A DNA stretch of 14,916 nt from DAHUXT01 sp036378295 (GCA_036378295.1 DASUWS010000091.1:1-14916), one strand, 5' to 3'; shown: positions 5,617-13,424, counted from the first letter of the stretch. The notes: a model not told the origin generated them from the sequence alone. Numbers and translations are program-made.

Positions 5617-7824
5617 GTGTCGCTTACATTACTCTTTGTTCTGATGACCCTCGCACCGGCCGTCGTCGCAATTATTCTCGGCGTTCTTTCGCGTGTCGCG
5701 GCGCTCCGTGTGCCTTCGTCTGTGGCGGTGGGGCTGGCGGCGCTGGCGGCTGTCGTGCCGATCATTGGGCTGATTCTCCTCGTCCCTGATTTTGCGTTCC
5801 CCACGCCGCTCCGCTTCGCCTTCGCGGGCAACAGTGCGACCCCCTTCGCGCCACTCTTCCGCGTGGACGGTCTCTCGCTCTATAGCGCCTGGGGCATTGC
5901 TGTACTGGTCGTGCCGCTCCTGCTCTGGATTGTCTGGATGGACGCGGGCCGAGCGGCGGACGCGCGCGGGCGGCTATTGGCGGAGCTTGCGCTGGTCGTC
6001 GGTCTGGAAGCCTGTGCGCTCCAGCTTGTCTTCTCGGATAACCTGCTCTGGCTCGGCCTTGTCTGGTTGGTGCTGGTCGCGCTGACGTGGATGCTGGGTG
6101 AGCAGGGCGCTGAAAGCGGCGACCTCGACTATCTTGGCCTTGCCGCGATGGTGACTGGCCCGGTGCTCACCGTGCTCGTGCTGCTGATCATCGCCATCAC
6201 GACGAAAGATCACACCTTCTACGGCCTGACCGGCCATGCAGCGGCCTCGCCGCTACAGATCATTCTGCTGGCCATAACATTGACGCTAGCGGGCGGAGGA
6301 TATCCCTTCGTCGCGTGGGTGCGTCGCCGGGCCGCGTTTACCACGCCTTCGGGATACGCCTCGCTGCTTGTGCTCGCGCTGCCGGTCGTCGTGTTCGTTG
6401 GCGCGCGCATCTGGGGTGCTTTACAGAACTCTACGGGGCTTTGGCCGGAGATTGGCGCGGTGACGCCGCCGATCACTGGCGGCATTGCGCTTGCGCTCCT
6501 GGGCACCCTGACGATTGCGATTGCTGGATTGCTGGCGCTGGGTCGCCGTGATGGACGTACATTGGTAGCGCTGCTCGCAACCGCGCAGGTCGGTTGGGGG
6601 CTGCTCGCGCTTGGCTCGTCGCAGACCGCCGGTGCCATTGGCGTGGTCGTGCTGCTGGCGACTGGCGTCGTCGGCGTCGGCGCGATGACGGCCTCGCTGG
6701 TCACAGGCGGGATACTTACCGCTGATGATGAGCTGGAAGGCGCCGGCCCCGCTCCGTTTGGTCTGGCGACGCGCCCCCTCAATCTCTTTGCCTGGTGTGC
6801 TGGCGCGGCGACAGCGCTTGGTGTTCCTTTCTTCGGCGGCTTTGTTGCCCGCCATCTGATCACCTCTGGCACGCTCGCTGGCACGAAGCTGGCGATCCCG
6901 CTGCTTGGTCTTGCCTGGCTTGGCGATGCGCTCTTTGCCCTGGCGCTCATTCGGGCGACAGTCCTGGCGTTCAAAGCCGACCCTGAAGACAGCGAAGAAG
7001 CCGAAGAACGTGGGGACGAGCGTACCGGGAAAGGCCTGGCGTCCAGGGCTTCGGAGTTTCTGGAGCTACCCGGCGCGGTGCTGGCGCTGATCGGTCTCGC
7101 GCTCGGCATCTTCCCTCAGGCATTCCTGAGCATAGGCGTGCTCTTCGCCACCGACCAGATCAGGCCCGAGGGGGCGGTCAACAGCGAGTTGCGCATGGTG
7201 CCGTTCGGCTACGAGGTCATGAATAGTCAGTGGCTACCGGGCATCTTCTGGCTGGCGGCGCTGGTGCTGGCGGTTGCGATTCTGCTCATCCGTTTGGGAA
7301 CCCATCGCACGGCGGTCACGCTGGTCACGGGTGAGGAGGATGAGCTGGACGGAATGGGGAGCGACGCGCTCGAAGAGCCGGCAGTCGTCTGGGCTGATCT
7401 GGCTCCCGCCTTCACCTCGCAATGGACTCAGGTCGCGGGCAAGCAGCTCATTGGCGGTATCGATGAGGATGATGACTACGCCGAGGATCTGGCAGATGAG
7501 GGCGAGGGCGATTCTGGCGGCGAGAACGGCACCGATGAGGTAACTCCTCCTGAGAGTGGTGATGGCCGCGAAGCGAAGCTGGAAGAGACGGCAGCGACCA
7601 ATACTCCTGCCAATACTCCTGCCAACACCAAGGCTAATACCAACACGAATGGCACGAGCGCAAAAGCCGCCGGGGATGAGCCGAAGCGCCAGGCGCCAGC
7701 CGGCCAACGCAAGACACCCCAGAAACAGGGTACTTCCAAGCAAACACCGCAGAAACAGGGCACGCCGAAGAGCCCGAAGCAGGGCGCACCCAAATCAGGA
7801 CAGCGCGGCAAGGCGCGGAACTAG
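5617..7824 (+). CDS. Complex I / hydrogenase antiporter-like membrane subunit (NuoL/M/N, HyfB-like) with long charged C-terminal tail
   Basis: 735 residues from a GTG start with AGGGAGG 9 bases upstream. About 14 hydrophobic segments span residues 3-560. Family markers are FRVDGLSLY (81-89), GGGYPFVAWVRRRA (226-239) where relatives read K-x-x-x-x-PFHxWLPDA, the TPSGYASLL stretch (243-251), RRDGRTLVALLATAQVG (310-326) for D-x-K-R-x-x-A-Y-S-S, and ALGVPFFGGFVAR (400-412) for GIPxxxGFxxK. By manual alignment the proton-path Glu of TM5 and Lys of TM7 and TM8 are replaced (W150/L151, A225, P256). After residue ~565 a 170-residue hydrophilic tail follows: an acidic stretch 614-631, Asn-Thr repeats 661-678 and Lys/Gln-rich PQKQGT repeats 701-728. 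Relatives normally lack such a tail. It is probably translationally linked to the NuoH-like gene 23 bases downstream. Fold assignment is good; proton pumping is doubtful. Confidence 0.82.
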   Translation: MSLTLLFVLMTLAPAVVAIILGVLSRVAALRVPSSVAVGLAALAAVVPIIGLILLVPDFAFPTPLRFAFAGNSATPFAPLFRVDGLSLYSAWGIAVLVVPLLLWIVWMDAGRAADARGRLLAELALVVGLEACALQLVFSDNLLWLGLVWLVLVALTWMLGEQGAESGDLDYLGLAAMVTGPVLTVLVLLIIAITTKDHTFYGLTGHAAASPLQIILLAITLTLAGGGYPFVAWVRRRAAFTTPSGYASLLVLALPVVVFVGARIWGALQNSTGLWPEIGAVTPPITGGIALALLGTLTIAIAGLLALGRRDGRTLVALLATAQVGWGLLALGSSQTAGAIGVVVLLATGVVGVGAMTASLVTGGILTADDELEGAGPAPFGLATRPLNLFAWCAGAATALGVPFFGGFVARHLITSGTLAGTKLAIPLLGLAWLGDALFALALIRATVLAFKADPEDSEEAEERGDERTGKGLASRASEFLELPGAVLALIGLALGIFPQAFLSIGVLFATDQIRPEGAVNSELRMVPFGYEVMNSQWLPGIFWLAALVLAVAILLIRLGTHRTAVTLVTGEEDELDGMGSDALEEPAVVWADLAPAFTSQWTQVAGKQLIGGIDEDDDYAEDLADEGEGDSGGENGTDEVTPPESGDGREAKLEETAATNTPANTPANTKANTNTNGTSAKAAGDEPKRQAPAGQRKTPQKQGTSKQTPQKQGTPKSPKQGAPKSGQRGKARN
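7600..7635 (+). repeat. Tandem 12-bp repeat encoding the Asn-Thr part of the tail
   Basis: AATACTCCTGCC occurs twice back to back (7600-7611, 7612-7623), followed by a degenerate third unit (AACACCAAGGCT). It encodes the NTPA / NTPA / NTKA series inside the 735-aa protein. The unit keeps the reading frame, so copy number can change without frameshift. Confidence 0.75.
7714..7797 (+). repeat. Imperfect coding repeats of the (P)(Q/K)-K-Q-G-(T/A) unit
   Basis: The end of the tail reads as related units TPQKQGTSK, TPQKQGTPK and SPKQGAPK. The underlying DNA repeats CAGAAACAGGG twice. The result is a strongly basic terminus next to the acidic stretch 614-631. This is a low-complexity, probably disordered segment rather than a folded domain. 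Confidence 0.6.
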
Positions 7825-7847
7825 ACGACTCCGAGGAGGATACTGTA

Positions 7848-8798
7848 ATGAACGGGGTGTTGAGCTTTGCTCTCGCCGTGCTGATCTATCCGGGCCTGCT
7901 GGTTGCGGCGGTCGCGGGTGTGGTGTTGCTGCTGGTGCGCGATGTGGCACGCGGCGCGCTCGACGGTGAGAAGACAACGATCCTCGCGGAGCTACGCGAT
8001 TCCTGGCGAGGCGAGACGATTGTGCCCGACGGCGTGAGCGAGTTCGCGCTGACGCTCAGCAGCGGCCTGGCGATGCTCGCGCCCGCGCTGGCGCTGGTGT
8101 TTTTGCCGGTGCCGGGCAATCCGCTGGTGACGCTGGTCGGGCTAAAGGGCGATCTGGTGGTGGAAGGCGCGTTGTTGCTGGGGCTGCCACTGGCGCGGCT
8201 GTTCGTCGGCTGGCTGACACCAACCCCTCTCACCCGCGTGGCCGCTGACCGTGGCGCGCGGTTGCTGGCGGGTGCGACGCTGACCCTGACCCTCTCGCTC
8301 ACCGCCATCGCCCAGCAGTTCAATGCGCTGACTATCGTTCACGCGCCCGTCAAATCGCCGTCTGGTGTCCTGATTGCCGCGCGCGTGCTCTCTGCCCTGG
8401 CCTTTATCTGTGTGCTGCCTGTGCTTACGCGCACAACCGCGATTCGCGAGCCGCGCGACGCCAAAGACGCGGTCCCTGATGAGTTGCTGGAGGTCACGGG
8501 CCGGGATCGCTTCTGCTTCCGATTGGGTGAGGCGATTCAGCTGGCGGCGGCATCTGGCCTATTCATTGCCGTGTTTGTGCTGCCATTCTTCACAGCCGCG
8601 CTGCCACCCGCAGGGACGGCGATTCTCTGGGTGGTTGGGCTGTTGCTGACGGCGGCAGGCGTTGGTGCGTGGGACGCCATGCGCGGGCGAATCCCAGCGG
8701 GCGAAGATCATCCGCCGCTGACGTGGTGGCTCGGCTGGCCGCTGCTGATCGCGCTGGCTGCGCTCGTCGTCACCGCCTGGGCCACCCGCGGCGTCTAG
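7848..8798 (+). CDS. NuoH/HyfC-like (complex I subunit 1 family) membrane protein, divergent
   Basis: 316 residues, close to HyfC/HycD (about 305-315), with GAGGAGGA 7 bases before the ATG. Hydrophobic helices lie at about 5-31, 66-88, 102-121, 137-157, 172-194, 228-250, 255-274 and 293-311. The segment GWLTPTPLTRVAADRGARLL (121-140) aligns with the family GW-x-S-...-lGa-x-R loop. ELLEVTGRDRFCFRLGE (212-228) aligns with the NuoH/HyfC motif E-x-x-x-E/D-y-SGrxxAlxxxgE that opens the penultimate helices. The ERK and Q-x-R-x-GP motifs of true NuoH, and the Glu after the S-Y in the quinone-channel helix, are absent. It follows the HyfB-like gene in the same order as hyfB-hyfC. Role is unknown; a membrane scaffold or ion-path partner of the 735-aa protein is the simplest inference. 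Confidence 0.65.
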   Translation: MNGVLSFALAVLIYPGLLVAAVAGVVLLLVRDVARGALDGEKTTILAELRDSWRGETIVPDGVSEFALTLSSGLAMLAPALALVFLPVPGNPLVTLVGLKGDLVVEGALLLGLPLARLFVGWLTPTPLTRVAADRGARLLAGATLTLTLSLTAIAQQFNALTIVHAPVKSPSGVLIAARVLSALAFICVLPVLTRTTAIREPRDAKDAVPDELLEVTGRDRFCFRLGEAIQLAAASGLFIAVFVLPFFTAALPPAGTAILWVVGLLLTAAGVGAWDAMRGRIPAGEDHPPLTWWLGWPLLIALAALVVTAWATRGV

Positions 8799-8939
8799 AA
8801 GTCGTCTCATACATAGACGTGGCCTCCCTGGAATCCCCATTCTGTGCGGCGCTGCCACCCTGGTGTGGTATGTATGCAATGAGTTGCGAGAACCTGTTAA
8901 AAGGTGTCGAAGTGAGGATGATTGCACAGGAGTCCTACT

Positions 8940-9497
8940 ATGACCAGGCAAGTGCTGTTCATACAAGGCGCGGGTGAAGGCGCTTACAGTGAGGACAAGA
9001 AACTGGCTGACAGCCTTCGACAGGCGCTCGGTTCGGCATATGACGTGCGTTACCCAGTGATGCCGGACGAGGACGATGCGTCGTATGAATCGTGGAAACA
9101 GCACGTCGAAACTGAGCTGGCTACGCTGTCCGGACCGCTCATCCTTGTTGGTCACTCGGTTGGCGCCTCAATTCTGGCGAAATGCCTGACTGAGATGGAA
9201 GTAGGTCAACCAGTCGCTGGTATCTTTCTGATTTCCACCCCATTTTGGGGCGGTGATGGCTGGCAGTATGAGGGGTATCAGAAGCTTGAGCTGCCGAAAG
9301 ACATTGCCGCACGATTGCCACAGGATGCCCAGGTATTTCTTTACCACAGCCATGACGATGAAATAGTGCCATTCAGCCACCTGGCGCTCTATGCACACCT
9401 GCTGCCTGAGGCAACCGTACGTGAAATCGATAGTGGCGGACATCAGCTCAACAATGATCTAAGCATGGTTGCCAAAGACATCATACGTTTAGCGTAG
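8940..9497 (+). CDS. Small alpha/beta hydrolase
   Basis: The 185-residue product starts at MTRQVLFIQGAGEG; AGGAG lies 7 bases before this ATG, which is preferred over the in-frame TTG at 8922. It has the compact alpha/beta-hydrolase core: strand plus oxyanion loop (VLFIQGAGEGAY, 5-16), nucleophile elbow LVGHSVGAS (69-77, Ser73), acid loop HDDEIVP (138-144, probably Asp140) and catalytic His in SGGHQLNND (165-173, His168). The size and lack of a cap domain resemble RBBP9/YdeN-like serine hydrolases. No signal peptide, so cytosolic; substrate unknown. Its base composition is clearly lower (62 of 120 G+C over 9181-9300) than the preceding gene (46 of 60 over 8221-8280), suggesting separate acquisition. 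It stands alone, 141 bases after the NuoH-like gene and convergent with the ABC exporter. Confidence 0.88.
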   Translation: MTRQVLFIQGAGEGAYSEDKKLADSLRQALGSAYDVRYPVMPDEDDASYESWKQHVETELATLSGPLILVGHSVGASILAKCLTEMEVGQPVAGIFLISTPFWGGDGWQYEGYQKLELPKDIAARLPQDAQVFLYHSHDDEIVPFSHLALYAHLLPEATVREIDSGGHQLNNDLSMVAKDIIRLA

Positions 9498-9499
9498 AA

Positions 9500-9532
9500 G
9501 CCGTCAGAGGCACGAAGCACATGGCAGACGGC
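9500..9532. other. Inverted repeat in the convergent gap after the hydrolase
   Basis: GCCGTC (9500-9505) and GACGGC (9527-9532) form a 6-bp inverted repeat around a 21-base loop, three bases past the hydrolase stop. The 142-bp convergent gap must hold the ends of both transcripts, but this stem is short, has a large loop and no T run, so a terminator role is weakly supported. Confidence 0.25.
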
Positions 9533-9639
9533 ATGCTGGCGGGCGGCGCTCATCTTTCTCACCCCTATGCAGGTAAGCAGTGCCGTACCTATTTTATGAG
9601 ATGGCTTGTAGCCCTGGGTACCTGTGCCTTGAGGCGAAC

Positions 9640-11538
9640 CTAACCGGCGAGCGCCTCATCCTCTACCTCTGTGGCGTCGCGGAACTGCTCGCGATAGAGC
9701 CGGGCGTAGAGGCCGTCACGTTCGATCAGCTCGGCGTGCGTGCCTCGCTCGACGATGTGTCCGCCGTCCACCACGAGAATCTGGTCGGCGGCCAGGATCG
9801 TCGAGAGCCGGTGCGCGATGGCTATCGTCGTCCGGTTTGCCATCAGCCGCTCCAGTGCCGCCTGAATCAGCCGCTCTGAGTGCGTGTCGAGCGCGCTTGT
9901 CGCCTCGTCCAGAATCAGGATGCGCGGATCTTTGAGGATGACGCGCGCAATCGCGATGCGCTGCTTCTCGCCGCCGGAAAGCTTATAGCCACGCTCGCCC
10001 ACCACCGTGTCATACTTTTCGGGCAGTTCAATGATCCGGTCGTGGATGGCCGCCGCCTGTGCCGCGCGCTCCAACTCCGCGTCGGTGGCGTCGGGTTTGG
10101 CATAGCGCAGATTCTCGCGGATGGTCGTGTGGAAGAGATAGGTCTCCTGCGTGACCACGCCAATCACCTCGCCCAGGCTTTCCAGCGACACATCACGCAC
10201 ATCGTGGCCGTCAATGGTCACTGCCCCGCGTTCGACGTCATAGAGCCGGGGCACGAGATAGGTCATCGTAGTCTTGCCCGCGCCGCTCGGCCCCACCAGC
10301 GCCGTCAACTGGCCGGGCTTCACCGCGAACGAGATGTCATCCAGCGCGGGCCGCTCGCTATCTGGCCGGTAGCGGAACGTGACATGCTCCATCGCCACCT
10401 CGCCGCGCACCGTCTCTGGCGAGAGGACGAGCGCACCGGGACGGTCGGTAATCTCGTGAGGCATGTCCAGGTATTCGTAGACGCGCTCGAAGAGCGCCAG
10501 CGCGCCCTGTATCTCCACCTGCACGCTGAGTAGCTGGCCAATCGGGAAGAACAACCGGCTCTGCAGGGTCGTGAAGGCGACGAGCGTGCCGATCATATCC
10601 GCTGTATTTGAGGAGTTGGTCTGGTGGCCGGGGCCAAACGCCAGATATCCCATCAGCAGGTACACCAGCGCCGGGGTGATCGAGAAGAACGTCGAGATCA
10701 GCATCATGAACCAGCGGCCAATCATCTGCTGGCGGATTTGTAGCCCGACGAGCTTCTGGTTCTCCTTGCCGAACCGCTCGATCTCCTGCTTCTGCCGTCC
10801 GAATGTCTTGGTAAGCAGCACGCCGCTGACCGAGAGCGTTTCCTCCACCATCGCCGAAAGCTCGGCCAGCGAGATTTGCGTGTCCTTGCTGATGGCGCGG
10901 CGCACGTTGCCGATGCGGTAGGTCATCCAGAGGAAGAGCGGCAATAGTCCCAATGAGAGCAGAGTCAGCCGCCAGTCGAGGAAGAGCATGCCGACGATGG
11001 TCGAGAGCGCGACGGTGATATTCGAGACGACCGAGGTGGCGGTATCGGTGACGACGGACTGCACGCCGCCGATGTCATTCGAGAGGCGCGACTGAATCTC
11101 ACCTGTGCGTGTATCCGTGAAGAACTTGAGCGGCATCCGTTGCAGATGGCTATACAACTGGTTGCGCAGGTCGCGCATGACGCTCTGGCCGATGCGGGTA
11201 TTGAGCCACGTCTGCCCGATACCGATCAGGCCTGTGATAATCGGCGTGATAATCATGACGCCGACGAAGATGCAGAGCAGTCCGAAGTTTTGCTGGGCAA
11301 AGCCGATCGAGATGGCGAATTTGAGCATGTATGGATTGACGATGCCAAGGATGCTGACCAGCACAATCGCTCCCAGCACGATAGCGACCTCGCTCCGGTA
11401 TGGCTTGAACGACGCCGCCACCCGCCGCACCGTCTTGATATCGGCCTTGCGCCCCGGTTGCTCCATCGTATATCGTGACATCCGGTTGAAGCGCCCTCCG
11501 CCGCCTCCACCTCCCATTACACCGTGTCCACGCATCAT
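9640..11538 (-). CDS. ABC exporter half-transporter (fused membrane and ATPase domains)
   Basis: 632 residues from the ATG at 11538, chosen because GGAAGGAC lies about 9 bases upstream; the frame stays open further but without family-like residues. The N-terminus has an unusual glycine run (MGGGGGGGR, 8-16). A type IV ABC transmembrane domain follows at about 38-357 with six helices and the coupling-helix-type segment FFTDTRTGEIQSRLSND. The ATPase domain has Walker A GPSGAGKT (416-423), Q-loop Gln464, signature LSGGEKQR (520-527), Walker B ILILDEATSALD (540-551) with catalytic Glu545, and switch His576. All catalytic residues are intact, so it should be active as a homodimer or with a partner encoded elsewhere. 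It resembles lipid or multidrug exporters (MsbA/LmrA/BmrA group); the substrate cannot be read. It is divergent from aspA. Confidence 0.95.
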   Translation of the reverse strand: MMRGHGVMGGGGGGGRFNRMSRYTMEQPGRKADIKTVRRVAASFKPYRSEVAIVLGAIVLVSILGIVNPYMLKFAISIGFAQQNFGLLCIFVGVMIITPIITGLIGIGQTWLNTRIGQSVMRDLRNQLYSHLQRMPLKFFTDTRTGEIQSRLSNDIGGVQSVVTDTATSVVSNITVALSTIVGMLFLDWRLTLLSLGLLPLFLWMTYRIGNVRRAISKDTQISLAELSAMVEETLSVSGVLLTKTFGRQKQEIERFGKENQKLVGLQIRQQMIGRWFMMLISTFFSITPALVYLLMGYLAFGPGHQTNSSNTADMIGTLVAFTTLQSRLFFPIGQLLSVQVEIQGALALFERVYEYLDMPHEITDRPGALVLSPETVRGEVAMEHVTFRYRPDSERPALDDISFAVKPGQLTALVGPSGAGKTTMTYLVPRLYDVERGAVTIDGHDVRDVSLESLGEVIGVVTQETYLFHTTIRENLRYAKPDATDAELERAAQAAAIHDRIIELPEKYDTVVGERGYKLSGGEKQRIAIARVILKDPRILILDEATSALDTHSERLIQAALERLMANRTTIAIAHRLSTILAADQILVVDGGHIVERGTHAELIERDGLYARLYREQFRDATEVEDEALAG

Positions 11539-11556
11539 TGGGGATAGTCCTTCCAG

Positions 11557-11583
11557 AGATAATCTGCTCAATTGCTGTTTCAA
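11557..11583 (-). promoter_or_regulatory. Possible promoter of the ABC exporter gene
   Basis: Read on the minus strand, TTGAAA (11583-11578) and TTATCT (11562-11557) have a short 15-base spacer and sit 18 bases before the ATG. The -35 box is good, but spacing is below the 16-18 optimum, so this is a weak call. Confidence 0.25.
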
Positions 11584-11678
11584 ATACCTTCTCCTGCAGG
11601 ATGGTACCACGCGGCTGACACCTCCGGCACTGGCGAAAAGGACAGGCGCGGCCTGGGCTTCCGGGGGGGCAGAGCCGT

Positions 11679-11701
11679 CCCCTCCCTTGCAGGGAGAGGG
11701 G
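11679..11701. repeat. GC-rich imperfect stem-loop in the ABC/aspA divergent region
   Basis: CCCCTCCCT (11679-11687) faces AGGGAGAGGGG (11691-11701) around a TGC loop, pairing with one bulged A. It resembles the 3506-3530 hairpin in arms and spacing, so both may belong to a dispersed palindrome family. Which strand it acts on is unknown; on the + strand it would lie in the aspA leader. The rest of the 307-bp gap shows no clear aspA promoter. Confidence 0.4.
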
Positions 11702-11845
11702 AAATCAGATGCTTTCCAGCACCGGAATAGACGGCTGCCGCGCCGTGTCCGGGCGTGGTAAGATAGGACTGGCTCTCGGTAATTTCCCCCTGTATTCCAA
11801 CGTTGCGCGGGGCAGCGTCGCCCCGGCAGGAGGCATAGTGCGGCC

Positions 11846-13312
11846 ATGATGAACGCGGATTCCCAATCACAGGATGTACGTATCGAGCATGATTCGCTCG
11901 GTGATAAAGCGGTGCCAGCCTCGGCGCTCTACGGTGTGCAGACACAGCGCGCCGTAGAGAATTACCCCATCAGCGGCATGCACGCCCACCCGGCGATGAT
12001 TCGGGCGACGGTGTTGGTGAAGAAGGCGGCGGCGCTCTCGAATATGGAGACGGGCCGTCTCGACAAACACATCGCGCAAGCCATAATTCAGGCAGCCGAT
12101 GAAGTGCTAGACGGCAAGTGGCACGACCAGTTCGTGGTGGATGTCTATCAGGCGGGCGCCGGAACCTCGCACAACATGAACGCCAACGAGGTGCTGGCCA
12201 ACCGGGCCATCGAGATGCTTGGCGGCAAGCGCGGCGACTACAAGATGGTGCACCCCAATGACCACGTCAATATGGCGCAGTCCACCAACGACACCTTCCC
12301 CACAGCGATGCGCGTGGCGACGATGCTGATGGTGCGCGAAACGCTCCCTGTGCTGGAGGAGCTGGCTGCCGCTTTCGAGGCGAAGGGCCGCGAATTCGAC
12401 CATATCGTGAAATCGGGCCGGACGCACCTGCAGGATGCGACGCCGATTCGTCTCGGCCAGGAGTTCACTGCCTATGGGCTGACCCTGCGCCGCGATGTCT
12501 CGCGCATCCACGATGCCAGTCAAACACTCCTGGAACTGAATATTGGCGGCACTGCCGTCGGTACTGGGCTGAACGCTGAACCAGCCTACATCGACGCGAT
12601 GGTGAAGCATCTCAGCGAGCTAACTGGCTTCCACTTCCGTCGCGCGGAGTCGCTGGTGCAGATCGCGCCGAGCATGTCATCCTTCGTGGAGGTTTCGGGT
12701 GCGCTGCGGGTGTTGGCCAGCGACCTCACCAAAATCGCGAACGATCTGCGGCTGCTGGCATCCGGCCCAGCCACCGGCTTCTACGAGATCGTGCTGCCAG
12801 CGGTGCAGCCAGGCTCGTCCATTATGCCGGGCAAGGTCAATCCCTCGATGGCGGAGATGCTGAATCAGGTCTGCTTCCAGGTCTTCGGCTTCGATACGAC
12901 GATCAGCTACGCCGCGCAGGCTGGGCAACTGGAGCTCAACGTGATGATGCCGGTCATCATTCACAACATGCTCTGGTCGTTCACAATCCTCAAGAACGCG
13001 ATGGCGACCTTCACGCGACGCTGCGTCACGGGTATTGCCGCCAACGCCAGGCGCGCCGAGGAGTACGCGTTCAAGAGCGCGAGTCTGGTGACGGCGCTCG
13101 CTCCGTATATCGGGTACGAGGCGTCGGCTGCAATCGCCAAGGAGCAGATTCAGACAGGCCGCGACATCCGCGACATCGTGCGCGAGCGCAACCTGCTGCC
13201 GGAGGAAGATCTGGCGGAGATTCTCAAGCCTGAGGCGATGACCGAGCCGGGTATCGCAGGTCAGGGCAAGACGAAGACGCCAATTCTTGGCGGCGCGGGC
13301 ACGGGCGGGTGA
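11846..13312 (+). CDS. aspA: Aspartate ammonia-lyase (aspartase/fumarase superfamily)
   Basis: 488 residues, slightly longer than typical aspartases (about 468-478) because of a Gly-rich end. The enzyme removes ammonia from aspartate to give fumarate; the sister family, class II fumarase, hydrates fumarate. Superfamily motifs are SGRTHLQDATP (190-200), HPNDHVNMAQSTNDTFPTA (136-154) and the signature GSSIMPGKVNP (323-333) carrying the catalytic serine (S324/S325). The residues after the signature (SMAEMLNQVCFQVFGFDTTI) and QAGQLELNVMMPVIIHNML (358-376) look more like aspartase than fumarase, where TQCEA usually follows; HPNDHVNM also occurs in fumarases. AGGAGG lies 12 bases before the ATG, a long spacing; a second ATG follows directly. 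It is divergent from the ABC gene. Aspartase is preferred, fumarase not excluded. Confidence 0.82.
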   Translation: MMNADSQSQDVRIEHDSLGDKAVPASALYGVQTQRAVENYPISGMHAHPAMIRATVLVKKAAALSNMETGRLDKHIAQAIIQAADEVLDGKWHDQFVVDVYQAGAGTSHNMNANEVLANRAIEMLGGKRGDYKMVHPNDHVNMAQSTNDTFPTAMRVATMLMVRETLPVLEELAAAFEAKGREFDHIVKSGRTHLQDATPIRLGQEFTAYGLTLRRDVSRIHDASQTLLELNIGGTAVGTGLNAEPAYIDAMVKHLSELTGFHFRRAESLVQIAPSMSSFVEVSGALRVLASDLTKIANDLRLLASGPATGFYEIVLPAVQPGSSIMPGKVNPSMAEMLNQVCFQVFGFDTTISYAAQAGQLELNVMMPVIIHNMLWSFTILKNAMATFTRRCVTGIAANARRAEEYAFKSASLVTALAPYIGYEASAAIAKEQIQTGRDIRDIVRERNLLPEEDLAEILKPEAMTEPGIAGQGKTKTPILGGAGTGG

Positions 13313-13321
13313 TACGCGTGT

Positions 13322-13344
13322 GCCGCAGGCTCAAGCTCTGCGGC
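13322..13344 (+). terminator. Strong hairpin after aspA, possible terminator
   Basis: GCCGCAG (13322-13328) pairs with CTGCGGC (13338-13344). Two further inner pairs leave a TCAA loop and one bulged T, giving nine pairs in all. It begins 10 bases after the aspA stop. The downstream sequence (TAATCCCGTTCGTTC) is only mildly T-rich, so termination is plausible but not certain. Confidence 0.5.
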
Positions 13345-13424
13345 TAATCCCGTTCGTTCAGTATCCTTTGGGATGGCGGGCGAATGTGTCAGGAGCACGT
13401 TCTGGTAGTCCGCGCAGGTGGGCT

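Noticed and set aside
6219..7109. 296-codon minus-strand frame opposite the antiporter-like gene
   Set aside because: It is Ser/Pro/Ala-rich low-complexity translation opposite a protein with clear family motifs.
9880..10533. 217-codon + strand frame inside the ABC exporter gene
   Set aside because: It is antisense to intact, motif-complete ABC ATPase sequence and its product shows no recognisable domain.
11598..11616. T-box-like string AGGATGGTACCACGCGG in the ABC/aspA divergent region
   Set aside because: It differs from the T-box core by one base, but there is no room for a stem I leader before it (the ABC coding region begins at 11538), no clear 3' partner for the antiterminator, and aspA is an unlikely T-box target. 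The core is mostly a GGTACC palindrome.
11539..11847. Upstream extension of the ABC exporter by 103 codons
   Set aside because: The residues show no homology pattern, would run through the hairpin region up to the aspA start, and a good ribosome site precedes the ATG at 11538.
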